A stretch of 64,000 nt of DNA. Source: J054 sp963850255. Its GTDB lineage: Bacteria; Pseudomonadota; Gammaproteobacteria; Steroidobacterales; GCA-2729495. The position numbers were made by a program, and so were the translations under genes. Position 1 is the stretch's first letter, and the number at the start of each line of letters is the position of its first letter. The DNA lies in the NCBI GenBank assembly GCA_963850255.1, contig CAWKLL010000048.1:11107-75106 (forward strand), read 5' to 3'. The notes below the pieces were generated by a model. That model did not search any database, was not told where the DNA came from, and saw only the letters and a list, made by a program, of their open reading frames with translations. Of this stretch, positions 54,722-62,078 are shown one piece after another.

Positions 54722-55117
54722 ATCCTTGCCACTGAGCTTCCTATTCAGTTTACGGAACTCCCTATGGTACTTTGCATGCGCGGCTTGAATTGACTCCTCG
54801 GCAAGCTGTTCTTCTTGATAATCTGTAACGGATAGCTGCTCGAGTGATTCTGCAACCGCATCCCATAATTTGAACACAGCTCTGTGCTTACTCTGGTGCT
54901 GGGAGACAAGCCTGTTACCGTCCGGCGTTCTGAGGAAAAATTTACCTTCTTTCTGAATAAGACCTGCGGATCTCAACCAGCCCAAACTGTCTCTTAGCTC
55001 CAGATCAGTCGGAATTGCATGATTTAGTGCGTCTGCCATTCCAATTACTTCTTCCAATTGCCCGCCTGTATCTGGCACCGAAAGTAGGATCCAGGCTCGT
55101 GTTGTTGCCGGTGCCAT
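54716..55117 (-). CDS. Hypothetical cassette protein with winged-helix-like N-terminus
   Basis: 133 aa from the ATG at 55117, 7 bases inside the attC core of the next site. MAPATTRAWILLSVPDTGG, then DLELRDSLGWLRSAGLIQKE and FFLRTPDGNRLV suggest a winged-helix fold; the C-terminal half is a charged helix (EEQLAEESIQAAHAKYHREF). No family known to me. Stop inside the attC core. Confidence 0.7.
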   Translation of the reverse strand: MAPATTRAWILLSVPDTGGQLEEVIGMADALNHAIPTDLELRDSLGWLRSAGLIQKEGKFFLRTPDGNRLVSQHQSKHRAVFKLWDAVAESLEQLSVTDYQEEQLAEESIQAAHAKYHREFRKLNRKLSGKDI

Positions 55118-55123
55118 ACAGAT

Positions 55124-55183
55124 ACCTAACGCCCGCACAAGCTGCGCGCTGTAAGCGCGTCACACTTGATGTTCTTATTGGGC
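55124..55183 (-). repeat. attC site (right core mutated), copy 1 of duplicated cassette end
   Basis: Left core ACCTAAC (55124-55130) is intact; right core reads ATTGGGC (55177-55183) where GTTRRRY is expected. The hairpin GCGCGCTGTAAGCGCG is shared with the site at 57327. Probably poor for recombination. Confidence 0.65.
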
Positions 55184-55300
55184 TGCGTGCTCGACCTTCG
55201 ATTTTCCAGGCTTCGCGAGCGTCCATTCGCTTTGTTCATGCGCTGCCCGTCACTGCTAGCCACGCGGAGTAGCCCCCGAAGCTACCCCAGATCGCCGCGG
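55124..55300. repeat. Duplicated 177-bp cassette end, copy 1
   Basis: Runs from the attC through the 3' part of the next gene. It is clearly related to 57327-57502, sharing the blocks GCGCGTCACACTT, TCGATTTTCCA, CGTCACTGC and CTACCCCAGATCGCCGCG, but with many substitutions, so the duplication is old. Confidence 0.8.
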
Positions 55301-55439
55301 CAGTGGCCAGCCATCCCAGCGAACGCGCCTTCACGAAACCAAAGTAAAGAGCAGCCATAGAAAGCGACGGCAAGAGAAAGGCGTAAGTAATCGCCGTGAG
55401 GCTCATTGGCCCAGGGCCCCACGCCCAGGCAAATCGCAT
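55236..55439 (-). CDS. Small membrane protein in cassette
   Basis: 67 aa from the ATG at 55439, 7 bases from the attC core of the next site; the longer GTG start at 55475 would begin inside that attC. Two hydrophobic segments (LTAITYAFLLPSLSMAALYF and LGWLATAAAIWGSFGGYSAW). Its C-terminal coding region is duplicated at 57.5 kb. Function unknown. Confidence 0.6.
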   Translation of the reverse strand: MRFAWAWGPGPMSLTAITYAFLLPSLSMAALYFGFVKARSLGWLATAAAIWGSFGGYSAWLAVTGSA

Positions 55440-55445
55440 CACGCC

Positions 55446-55511
55446 ACACAACGCCGCCAGCAGGGGCCGGAGCACGCAGTCGGGAGGTCTCCCTGAAAGG
55501 CTAGGTCAAGT
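55446..55511 (-). repeat. Degenerate attC site
   Basis: Left core ACACAAC (55446-55452), right core GTCAAGT (55505-55511; one change). Arms GCCAGCAGGG and CCCTGAAAGGC pair with one extra base on the right arm, as in the intact sites. Stop of the 55506-55907 gene overlaps the right core. Confidence 0.5.
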
Positions 55512-55907
55512 GTCGGCACGCCGTTGTCGATAGTAGTTGTACGGCAAATAGACGACAGTGACGATAAACGTGCCGAGCATAGCGATGCCCCCTGCCCAAA
55601 CGCTACGCTGTTCACTAATAGCTACTCTCGCGGCTGGTGTGTTCAGGCCGGCAGTGTCGGCAAGCTGTCTTAAAGTCTCTGTATAGCCAATCACATATGC
55701 ACTACTAAGTCTCATAACGTCCAGCATATGAATGGAGAAGGCAATGTACAAGATAGTGAGAATTGATATGAGAAGAGGATTCAGACGATGTGCTGCAACG
55801 TGCGCCAAAATCAAATAGCCGAAAGATACGCTAGACCAAAATTGAATATGAGACCAAATTCGATCAAATGTCTCTGTTAATAAATACATTGCCTCATATT
55901 CAGTCAT
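55506..55907 (-). CDS. Membrane protein in cassette, unknown function
   Basis: 133 aa. Four hydrophobic stretches: FWSSVSFGYLILAHVAAH, LLISILTILYIAFSIHMLDV, then a polar loop, and SVWAGGIAMLGTFIVTVVYL. Start ATG at 55907, 22 bases from the next attC core. No family recognised. Stop in the mutated core. Confidence 0.7.
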   Translation of the reverse strand: MTEYEAMYLLTETFDRIWSHIQFWSSVSFGYLILAHVAAHRLNPLLISILTILYIAFSIHMLDVMRLSSAYVIGYTETLRQLADTAGLNTPAARVAISEQRSVWAGGIAMLGTFIVTVVYLPYNYYRQRRADT

Positions 55908-55928
55908 ACTAATATCTCGTTACTGGAC

Positions 55929-55990
55929 ACTTAACGCCTGGGCTAAGCTGTGACGCTTCAGTGGCGTCGGTTTTCAGTCCATTGTTATGC
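55929..55990 (-). repeat. attC site
   Basis: Left core ACTTAAC (55929-55935), right core GTTATGC (55984-55990). Arms GCCTGGGCTAAG and CAGTCCATT are moderately paired; the inner hairpin is GACGCTTCAGTGGCGTC. 62 bp. Confidence 0.75.
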
Positions 55991-55999
55991 CTGTCTGTT

Positions 56000-57286
56000 C
56001 TAAAAGAAATTGACTATTACCTGAGCGGCCTTCGCTGCTCCATCAATTTGATCCTGTTCCAGCTTCAGTCGTTTCATGTTCTCTCGAAACTGGGAATCAG
56101 TAACAAGCTTCTCCAGTGCTGATGCAAGGTGTTTTCTGCTTAATTCCTGTTTCCACAACATCAGCCCGGCACCTTGCCTTTTGACGAGAGAAATATTTCC
56201 TGCCTGCTCTTGATGCATCGGAATTCCCACTAACGGAGTGCCTGAATGAATAGCCGTCTGCACAGTACCCGCACCGCCGTGTGTAATCGCGATATCTGCC
56301 ATCGGGTTCACCAAATGAGCAGGCACATGCGATTGTAAAAGTACCTGGTCGGAAGACCCGTTATTTTCATCATCTAGAATAGTCGTCGTCACGATCAGAG
56401 CCCGCAAGTCGAGCCCACGGACAATATCAATTATCGAACGAAGAACCTTGGGTGAGCCTGACACACCCATCGCGCAGTACAGTTTAGTTCGAGGAGTGTC
56501 GAAGTGGTCCCGCACCGTTCTAGGCACTTCACCGGGAAGTCGAGCATAGCAGGGGCCACCGTATCTGTATTTGGGTGGTTTGTGAAAGAACTCAGGATGC
56601 ACGGGGCGATAGTCCTCAAGCTCTTCCGGGCTAATCCCGAGAATGGACGGTGTGTCCATTACCAGCGTCAGATCCCCCGCCATGAAATCGAGTGTGCTTT
56701 TGTATTGAGGTAAGCCCAATTCCAATGCCAGTTGGTTGAAGGGCTTAGTCCAGAGACGCACCCTGGGCATCAACCAATTCACAAGCCTGTCCATTGGCAA
56801 ATTGTGAAATAGACTCACTATGCTCCCACCTACAGCGGCAGGTGCGAACTCCGCCATCTTTCGATCAAAAAATGGTGCCGTCCAAGGACCCGGTTGTTGC
56901 ACAATAATCGGAATTCCTGCTAGCTGAGCAGATAAATATGAGGGAAGATTCCATCCGATAAGTACAGCATCGGCATTTACCTGCCGTAAAGCGTCGGCTT
57001 CTGCTGGCACATACGCTTTCAGTTCTTCGTAGGTAAAGAAGCTACTACTTAATGACTTATCGCCTTCTCCCCGATTGTATTTCATATACTCGTTCGCACG
57101 TTCCGGAGACATGGTTGGAGTGATCGACACAACCTCAAACCCCGCTTCTCGCGCAATCGATTCATAAGGTCCGCCATGGCTAAAGAAAATCACTTCTTGT
57201 TCTAGCTTACGAAGGGCATTGCCAATTTCGATTAAACGGGAGACTTCTGAAAGATAGAAAAAATGCGGAAAACAAATGATTTTCAT
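56000..57286 (-). CDS. MGT-type UDP-glycosyltransferase in an integron cassette
   Basis: 428 aa, one of the largest cassette genes here. The GT1/MGT nucleotide-sugar signature is ITHGGAGTVQTAIHSGTPLVG, then IPMHQEQAGN; the N-terminus IICFPHFFYLSEVSRLIEIG fits the family. It would transfer a sugar to a small molecule or lipid, for example in macrolide inactivation or glycolipid synthesis; the acceptor is unknown. Start ATG at 57286, about 40 bases from the attC core. Confidence 0.85.
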   Translation of the reverse strand: MKIICFPHFFYLSEVSRLIEIGNALRKLEQEVIFFSHGGPYESIAREAGFEVVSITPTMSPERANEYMKYNRGEGDKSLSSSFFTYEELKAYVPAEADALRQVNADAVLIGWNLPSYLSAQLAGIPIIVQQPGPWTAPFFDRKMAEFAPAAVGGSIVSLFHNLPMDRLVNWLMPRVRLWTKPFNQLALELGLPQYKSTLDFMAGDLTLVMDTPSILGISPEELEDYRPVHPEFFHKPPKYRYGGPCYARLPGEVPRTVRDHFDTPRTKLYCAMGVSGSPKVLRSIIDIVRGLDLRALIVTTTILDDENNGSSDQVLLQSHVPAHLVNPMADIAITHGGAGTVQTAIHSGTPLVGIPMHQEQAGNISLVKRQGAGLMLWKQELSRKHLASALEKLVTDSQFRENMKRLKLEQDQIDGAAKAAQVIVNFF

Positions 57287-57326
57287 TAGAGCGCTAAAGA
57301 CCTCCGCAATCCGTTAGTGTTGCGCT

Positions 57327-57386
57327 GCATAATGCCCACATAAGGTGCGCGCTATAAGCGCGTCACACTTAATGTGCCTGTTAGGC
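57327..57386 (-). repeat. attC site, copy 2 of duplicated cassette end
   Basis: Left core GCATAAT (57327-57333; one change), right core GTTAGGC (57380-57386) intact. Hairpin GCGCGCTATAAGCGCG in the middle. Shared with the 55124 site. Confidence 0.75.
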
Positions 57387-57502
57387 GGCGCGCTTGATCT
57401 TCGATTTTCCAAGCTTCGTGAGCGTTCATTCGCCTTTTTCACGCGCTACCCGTCACTGCGAGCTACGCGGAGTAGCCTAAGAATCTACCCCAGATCGCCG
57501 CG
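57327..57502. repeat. Duplicated 176-bp cassette end, copy 2
   Basis: Counterpart of 55124-55300, including the attC and the 3' end of the coding region (AAIWGRFLGYSA here, AAIWGSFGGYSA in copy 1). Confidence 0.8.
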
Positions 57503-57765
57503 ACAGCAAAATTTATTCCAGGACCACGCATATAGGTATGGTGCCTAAAGACTGCGACAGTGCAAAGACGAGCCCGGCTACTGCTTGCATTTTTTTCGGG
57601 GCAGCCTGCTCGTGCGAAATCTTGAGTGGGCGCCGACCGCGCTGCCTGGCGCCAAAGCTTGGAATGCGTATTATTGTCTTTAACTACGGGTAACTCGTCA
57701 AGAAGACGATGGTTAACTAGTGCCGCGGAAGACTGCTTTACGACTGGAATGCAACCAGCCAACAT
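57463..57765 (-). CDS. Lipoprotein-like cassette ORF of uncertain start
   Basis: About 100 aa from the ATG at 57765. Upstream codons without ATG read LRILFLLSAVMLAGC, a lipobox, so the true start may be a rare codon or has been lost. The middle (HSKLWRQAARSAPTQDFARA) is polar; the C-terminal AAIWGRFLGYSA is the duplicated tail shared with copy 1. Likely a hybrid or decayed cassette gene. Confidence 0.45.
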   Translation of the reverse strand: MLAGCIPVVKQSSAALVNHRLLDELPVVKDNNTHSKLWRQAARSAPTQDFARAGCPEKNASSSRARLCTVAVFRHHTYMRGPGINFAVAAIWGRFLGYSA

Positions 57766-57847
57766 CACAGCGGACAGCAGAAACAGGATACGCAGTTGGA
57801 CTTGCCGGTCCTCGAGTCGGAAAAAATTTAGCGGGAGGCGAATCGCC

Positions 57848-57903
57848 CCTTAACAAGCCAGCCAAATACTGCATCGCGCAGAGGTATACTCGGCTTATTG
57901 AGC
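57848..57903 (-). repeat. Degenerate attC site
   Basis: Left core CCTTAAC (57848-57854), right core ATTGAGC (57897-57903; G to A in the first core base). TAACAAGCC near the left pairs with GGCTTATTG at the right. 56 bp. Confidence 0.5.
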
Positions 57904-57987
57904 ATGTATTTCGTAGTGTAAGAGTCGAGAACAGTTCTTACCCTGGTGTGCACATAGACTGCAGACCAGAAGAGGAGACATCTTTTC

Positions 57988-58869
57988 ATGTCAACGAGGA
58001 AGCGCGGCTGGATCTTTCCCCTGCTGGGAGCGGTGCTCTGCGCGGTTGTATCCTGTGCCGGTCCGGAGCCCGAAGGGCCGGCGGCAACCCCGACGACCAT
58101 GGCGAAAAAGTGGGAAGTCGACTTCTCCGACGACTTCGACCGCTTTGATCCGGAGAACTGGCAGGACCAGCTGCTCTGGGTCAACGACGAGGACCAGTGC
58201 TATGTCCGGGACAATCTACATGACACGCGGGCAGTCAGCGACGGAACACTCAAGCTCCGCGTGGTCGACCTCGACGAGCCCGTCGAGTGCGACAACTTTA
58301 GCAAACTCGGTGTCCAGCACCCGCCCACCCGGTACGTCGCGGGACGGATCGCCTCGAAGAACCGCCGGGAGTTCGTGAAGGGGCGTTGGACGGCGCGGCT
58401 TCGTGTACGCGACAGCGGTCAATCCGGCATGTTCCCAGCGTGGTGGCTGCTTGGTGCGCGCAACAATGAGCCCCCGGTCGAGGAGGAGGACGAAGACATC
58501 TGCTGGCCGATGACCGGTTCAGGAGAGATCGACATCTTCGAACACCACAGCGACGGTGGCCCGGACCACTATGCTGCCCGGGCGATGAAGAATCTCGGCT
58601 ACTGCGGTGGAGGCGACTGGCAGCAGCTGATGCACGTTCAGGAAGCAACGCTAGCCGACTACCACGAGTATGCGGTCGAATGGGACGGGAACGACCTACT
58701 GTTCCTCCTCGACGGAGAAGTCATTTACCGCAGCGATGGGCAGGGAGACCAGTTCCCCGAGCCGCTGTTCGCAATATTGAACTTCGCCAAAATCAACTCG
58801 TCCCCCATGACAGTGGAGAGTTGGACGATGGAGGTCGACTGGGTAAAGCACGAGCGGCGGGTAGAGTAG
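57988..58869 (+). CDS. GH16-family glycoside hydrolase lipoprotein, opposite to cassette direction
   Basis: 293 aa with AGGAG (57972-57976) before the ATG. Lipobox VVSCAG near residue 23. GH16 features: VDFSDDFDRFDPENWQDQLL at the start, RIASKNRREFVKGRWTARLR, and the catalytic motif GSGEIDIFEHHSDG (ExDxxE). Such enzymes cleave beta-1,3/1,4-glucans or related marine polysaccharides outside the cell. It is GC-rich and on the plus strand, unlike neighbouring cassette genes, so promoter use or origin may differ. Confidence 0.87.
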   Translation: MSTRKRGWIFPLLGAVLCAVVSCAGPEPEGPAATPTTMAKKWEVDFSDDFDRFDPENWQDQLLWVNDEDQCYVRDNLHDTRAVSDGTLKLRVVDLDEPVECDNFSKLGVQHPPTRYVAGRIASKNRREFVKGRWTARLRVRDSGQSGMFPAWWLLGARNNEPPVEEEDEDICWPMTGSGEIDIFEHHSDGGPDHYAARAMKNLGYCGGGDWQQLMHVQEATLADYHEYAVEWDGNDLLFLLDGEVIYRSDGQGDQFPEPLFAILNFAKINSSPMTVESWTMEVDWVKHERRVE

Positions 58870-58918
58870 CGAACCGAACCTCCACCGGTCCTGCTCAATC
58901 ACCTGGTCCGATTCATTT

Positions 58919-58958
58919 TATTAACGCCTGAATAAATGTTTATGCCTATTTATTACGT
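58919..58958 (-). repeat. Short attC-like element
   Basis: TATTAAC (58919-58925) and ATTACGT (58952-58958) resemble cores, and AATAAAT pairs with ATTTATT around GTTTATGCCT. Only 40 bp and two mismatched cores. The acyltransferase stop (58953-58955) lies in the right element as in true cassettes. Confidence 0.3.
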
Positions 58959-60014
58959 GCCCACTATGCTGCGTGAATATTTTCCCAACAGCAATTTTAA
59001 GGCGTACGTAATGACTACACTGATCGCTATTACAAGCACAACATTCAATATCGCAAGTGCCAAAATAATCGGAAGGCTAGTTGGGGCTGATATGATTTTG
59101 GCCATAACGTCGTACATTTCAAATAGCAGATACGCGTGCAAGAAATAAATCGAAAAAGCGTAAGTGCCCAGTACATCGAGCCACTTGGGTACGCCAATCA
59201 TGGTTCGCTCAAATAGCAAGATTACCAAGCCTGCAATGGCTATTTTTTGCACATACCAAGCCGATTCAGTAAAGATGATCATTCCCCACTTGGGACTCTC
59301 AAGATAAAACAAACCGACTAATACAGAGGTTGAGGCGGCTGCCATCAGAGCAACCAATAAGACATAGCGCTCGGTTAGCTCGATTGTTTTTCTATAGTTC
59401 GCGCCTACCACCATGCCCAGCATATAAGCCCCTAAAAAATAGGCATAGTTTGTCCAAGTGATATCGGGCCATGCGCGTGAGCAAACCAGTGGCGCCAGTA
59501 TTATTAGAACAACCAGCCACTTCGCTTTCTTAATGGTTAAGAGCTTCGCAAAAATAGGTGTTGCAAGGTAAAGAACAAAAAGAACAGGGATGTACCAAAA
59601 AGAAAATATAGCGCCGCCGGTTATTAGGTTTTTGCCAACTAGAGCCGTGAACTCCAGCGGGCTGCCATCAAATAACGTAAGCCCATCCAGTCCCCAACTT
59701 CGCCATGTCATGATGCAGGTAAAAAATAGGTAGGGTAAAACCACGTTTGTTAGCTTTGATTTAAAAAAGTTCGCATAACCACGATCGGCCAGTATCAAAG
59801 AAAATAAAATGGCGGAAATAAAAGTGAAATAGAGCGTTGAGTCGTGAAACAGTATGCTTTCACCCCACGCAAAAGGCGTTAAATCGGGTTTTGGTTTGAT
59901 TTCGGCTGTTCCAGCGAAAAAGAAAATAAACTCAATAGCATGAATTGCTACAATATTTATTATGGCGAAGCCACGAAAAGCGTGAAGTGATGGAATAAAC
60001 GTTTTTGCCGGCAT
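58953..60014 (-). CDS. Acyltransferase family 3 membrane protein in a cassette
   Basis: 353 aa with about 10 transmembrane segments. SLHAFRGFAIINIVAIHAIEF is the family 3 start (R/H active segment), and GGAIFSFWYIPVLFVLYLAT, YAFSIYFLHAYLLFEMYDVM are typical. Such enzymes O-acetylate sugars of lipopolysaccharide or exopolysaccharide. It is markedly AT-richer than host genes. Stands in the same array as the glycosyltransferase and GH16 genes. Confidence 0.83.
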   Translation of the reverse strand: MPAKTFIPSLHAFRGFAIINIVAIHAIEFIFFFAGTAEIKPKPDLTPFAWGESILFHDSTLYFTFISAILFSLILADRGYANFFKSKLTNVVLPYLFFTCIMTWRSWGLDGLTLFDGSPLEFTALVGKNLITGGAIFSFWYIPVLFVLYLATPIFAKLLTIKKAKWLVVLIILAPLVCSRAWPDITWTNYAYFLGAYMLGMVVGANYRKTIELTERYVLLVALMAAASTSVLVGLFYLESPKWGMIIFTESAWYVQKIAIAGLVILLFERTMIGVPKWLDVLGTYAFSIYFLHAYLLFEMYDVMAKIISAPTSLPIILALAILNVVLVIAISVVITYALKLLLGKYSRSIVGT

Positions 60015-60028
60015 GGTTATTCTTGTTT

Positions 60029-60361
60029 CTATAAAGCCGCAAAAAGTGGCGATTTTGTCGGTGCTGTAACGCTCGCAACAGTGGCGGGGCCGGCTGGCAC
60101 GGGTTTTTGCAGAGGCAAAAAGCGTGACAGACGGACCCGTTTATTGCTTGAGCTGGTTAAGTTGTGACACTGATCCTTACTCATACACCGCCAGAGTATG
60201 GGAAACGCAGGGGCCGATAGCCCTATGAATACCCAATTCCGCCATTGTCCGCTAAGCAAGTCGAGCGTCTCATTCATCAGGTTCAGTGGCATTGATGCGA
60301 CTAAGGCAATAATCATTAATGAGAAGCCAACAGCAAGGCTTCCAAAAGTAACCATTGCCAC
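60029..60361 (-). CDS. Small membrane cassette protein whose C-terminus is encoded by attC
   Basis: 110 aa from a GTG (or ATG at 60355). Two hydrophobic segments: GSLAVGFSLMIIALVASMPL and WRNWVFIGLSAPAFPILWRC. No stop occurs before the attC, so the frame passes through the whole attC (60162-60064) and adds NLTSSSNKRVRLSRFLPLQK and further residues. Function unknown. Confidence 0.65.
   Translation of the reverse strand: MAMVTFGSLAVGFSLMIIALVASMPLNLMNETLDLLSGQWRNWVFIGLSAPAFPILWRCMSKDQCHNLTSSSNKRVRLSRFLPLQKPVPAGPATVASVTAPTKSPLFAAL
60064..60162 (-). repeat. attC site
   Basis: Left core CTGTAAC (60064-60070), right core GTTAAGT (60156-60162). Arms GCTCGCAACAGTGG and TTATTGCTTGAGC pair; an inner stem GGTTTTTGCAGAGGCAAAAAGC is visible. 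99 bp. Translated in the preceding cassette ORF. Confidence 0.88.
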
Positions 60362-60410
60362 GCGAAGGACGAACTTGCCATTGGCTTTGGGTTTGGCTAT
60401 GCGACTAGCA

Positions 60411-60465
60411 ACTTAACGCCCGCAACAAGGGCAGGTCAAACGTCCACTGCTAGCGCTGGTTAGGC
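60411..60465 (-). repeat. attC site
   Basis: Left core ACTTAAC (60411-60417), right core GTTAGGC (60459-60465). Arms GCCCGCAACAAGGG and CCACTGCTAGCGC. 55 bp, the shortest clear site. Stop of the next gene in the core. Confidence 0.87.
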
Positions 60466-60810
60466 GGCACTTCCGGACCACCATTTGAAAAGTGCATAAC
60501 CGGAACCCCCGACGAACAGTGCACCAAAAATTGCCTTATTGTGTTTAGCGATCCAGAGCGGCAGGAAAATATCAAAATTGGCCTCGCGATCGGATGTGTA
60601 GCGCGCAGCAATACCTGTAAGCGGACAACTTCCGTTATTTGCAGCTAGGACAAGCACCTCAACGAAAACCACTGCGATAAGTATTCCCGCTAGGGCAAAC
60701 CGGCCGAAATACGCCGCAACAGGTATCGCCAGAATACAGCTCACGAAGAACGCCCACACAATAGTGTGGAGTAGCTTAATCGTTGCGAGAGCAGATGAAG
60801 GTTTCACCAT
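60460..60810 (-). CDS. Small membrane cassette protein
   Basis: 116 aa from the ATG at 60810, 20 bases from the next attC core; the longer frame reads upstream attC and is rejected. LLHTIVWAFFVSCILAIPVA then FALAGILIAVVFVEVLVLAA are membrane helices; NGSCPLTGIAARYTSDREAN then FDIFLPLWIAKHNKAIFGAL is a conserved pattern I have seen in small membrane proteins, but function is unknown. Stop in attC core. Confidence 0.78.
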   Translation of the reverse strand: MVKPSSALATIKLLHTIVWAFFVSCILAIPVAAYFGRFALAGILIAVVFVEVLVLAANNGSCPLTGIAARYTSDREANFDIFLPLWIAKHNKAIFGALFVGGSGYALFKWWSGSAA

Positions 60811-60830
60811 AGTGCCGTACTTGCCGTGAC

Positions 60831-60929
60831 GCCTAACGCCCGCAACAGTGGCGGTGCCGGATGGCGTCGGTTTTTGCGTAGGAAAAAGGCGCCACATACG
60901 GAGCTGTCCACTGCTTGCGCTGGTTAGAG
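60831..60929 (-). repeat. attC site
   Basis: Left core GCCTAAC (60831-60837), right core GTTAGAG (60923-60929). Left arm CGCAACAGTG and right arm CACTGCTTGCG show the one-base asymmetry that gives the orientation. 99 bp. Confidence 0.9.
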
Positions 60930-61335
60930 GGCCCCAAGCAGCTTTCGACAGCTTAAGTACAAACTGGCCATAGCCATCCGCCACATAAATACCAAATTGC
61001 GCGATGAGCGAGCGCGACCGCGAACTGCGCTAGTGCAAACCCAGCAACAGTGAACTGGCTCCAGGCTAAACAACCCAACGCCGAACTGGGAAATGCAAAC
61101 GACACCGCAGCCGAACTGCCCGATGGCGATGACGCCACGCGCCACCACCGGGGTCTTGTTTGGACGGTACTTGAATGAGATGTGCAGCCAAAGGTCAGCC
61201 TGCTATGGATGCCTTGGACCTGAATTCATAGCCCCAGCCATCCCAGGTCGCTTTTGCAGGGTAAGGCGCGCCGCAATTCGGACAAGCCATGGCTTGCGCT
61301 GAGACTTCGTGCTGACACTCGCGACAGGGTTTCAT
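60924..61335 (-). pseudogene. Zinc-ribbon protein with QF-type repeats, frameshifted cassette gene
   Basis: From the ATG at 61335: MKPCRECQHEVSAQAMACPN then CGAPYPAKATWDGWGYEF, a CxxC...CxxC zinc ribbon, then a TGA after SKASIAG. Another frame continues VVARGVIAIGQFGCGVVCIS and QFGVGLFSL, and a third gives SQFTVAGFALAQFAVALAHR to the end. The pattern is a short hydrophobic repeat (xxQFxxGxxx). At least two frameshifts. Stop near the attC core at 60924. Confidence 0.6.
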
Positions 61336-61341
61336 AGGGCC

Positions 61342-61404
61342 CTCTAACGCCTCGGTCAGCGGCGGCCAGCTTGCTGGCCGTCCGACTGCACCGACTGGTT
61401 AGAT
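61342..61404 (-). repeat. attC site
   Basis: Left core CTCTAAC (61342-61348), right core GTTAGAT (61398-61404). Hairpin GGCCAGCTTGCTGGCC in the middle. 63 bp. Its sequence encodes the C-terminus of the BrnA protein. Confidence 0.87.
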
Positions 61405-61625
61405 GCCGATTGTTCCAGCTTTTCCGCAAGCCATACCTTGATTATCGACTGCCGGGTTACACCGAGTCGACCAGCCTCTCTATCCAGCATCTCGATCATC
61501 CAGGTAGGGAAATCGACGTTCACACGTTTCTGCTGTTGCTTGGGACGCCTGGCCTTAGATAAATCCAGCGAGCTGGTGATATCTTTGCCCTTGTCAAAAT
61601 CGCTATCTAGTTTTTTAGCCTTCAT
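61356..61625 (-). CDS. brnA: BrnA-type antitoxin in cassette
   Basis: 89 aa from the ATG at 61625, overlapping brnT by 11 bases. KARRPKQQQKRVNVDFPTWM, IEMLDREAGRLGVTRQSIIK is a ribbon-helix-helix DNA-binding domain typical of BrnA. Translation runs past the usual core position and stops at 61356, so the tail SVQSDGQQAGRR is attC-encoded. It would neutralise BrnT and repress the operon. Confidence 0.85.
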   Translation of the reverse strand: MKAKKLDSDFDKGKDITSSLDLSKARRPKQQQKRVNVDFPTWMIEMLDREAGRLGVTRQSIIKVWLAEKLEQSASNQSVQSDGQQAGRR

Positions 61626-61875
61626 ACAAAGCCACCTCTTCAATTCGGGAGCGGCGTACGGAGATGATCCGAGTATCTCCACCACGGGGTGTGACGATCG
61701 CTGACCAGTGCTGGGAACCAATCAGCCCGATAACGATAAAACGTGGCTCATCCTCCGTCCTGGCCGGGATCTCCAACAGATTCGGATCATTCCAAAGCTG
61801 CTGGGCGTCAACGAAGTCAATGCCATGCTTGGCAAGGTTCAGGTCGCTTTTCTTAGGATCGAACCGAAATGCCAT
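61615..61875 (-). CDS. brnT: BrnT-type ribonuclease toxin in cassette
   Basis: 86 aa. RFDPKKSDLNLAKHGIDFVD, AQQLWND and RFIVIGLIGSQHWSAIVTPR, RIISVRRSRIEEVALYEG match the BrnT/DUF497 toxin family (RelE-like fold) with conserved His and Arg residues. It cleaves RNA when free of BrnA. First gene of the brnTA operon in its cassette. Confidence 0.88.
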   Translation of the reverse strand: MAFRFDPKKSDLNLAKHGIDFVDAQQLWNDPNLLEIPARTEDEPRFIVIGLIGSQHWSAIVTPRGGDTRIISVRRSRIEEVALYEG

Positions 61876-61878
61876 AAT

Positions 61879-61895
61879 GGTATAGAAAATATACC
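61879..61895 (-). promoter_or_regulatory. Candidate BrnA operator
   Basis: GGTATA (61879-61884) and TATACC (61890-61895) form an inverted repeat with 5-base spacer, 4 bases upstream of the brnT start and over possible -10 sequences (TATAAA, TATATT). Fits autoregulation by a ribbon-helix-helix antitoxin. Confidence 0.5.
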
Positions 61896-61978
61896 TTTAT
61901 AGGCCTAAAGGCAAGGGCTTGCACCGGATGATTATGTGAAATGGCGCACCGTAGCTCGCGACTGAAGCTAGGCTAGGC

Positions 61979-62078
61979 ATCTAACGCCCGCAACAGTGGC
62001 GGTGCCGGCTGGCGTCGACTTTTGCGATAGGCAAAAGGCGTGACAGACGGAGCCGTCCGCTGCTTGCGCTGGTTATAT
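61979..62078 (-). repeat. attC site
   Basis: Left core ATCTAAC (61979-61985), right core GTTATAT (62072-62078). Arms GCCCGCAACAGTGG and CGCTGCTTGCGC. 100 bp, close in sequence to the 60831 and 60064 sites. Stop of hicB overlaps the right core. Confidence 0.9.

Noticed and set aside
60811..60984. N-terminal extension of the 60.46 kb membrane protein
   Set aside because: The extension is attC sequence read in frame and not part of the protein family; the ATG at 60810 fits cassette layout.
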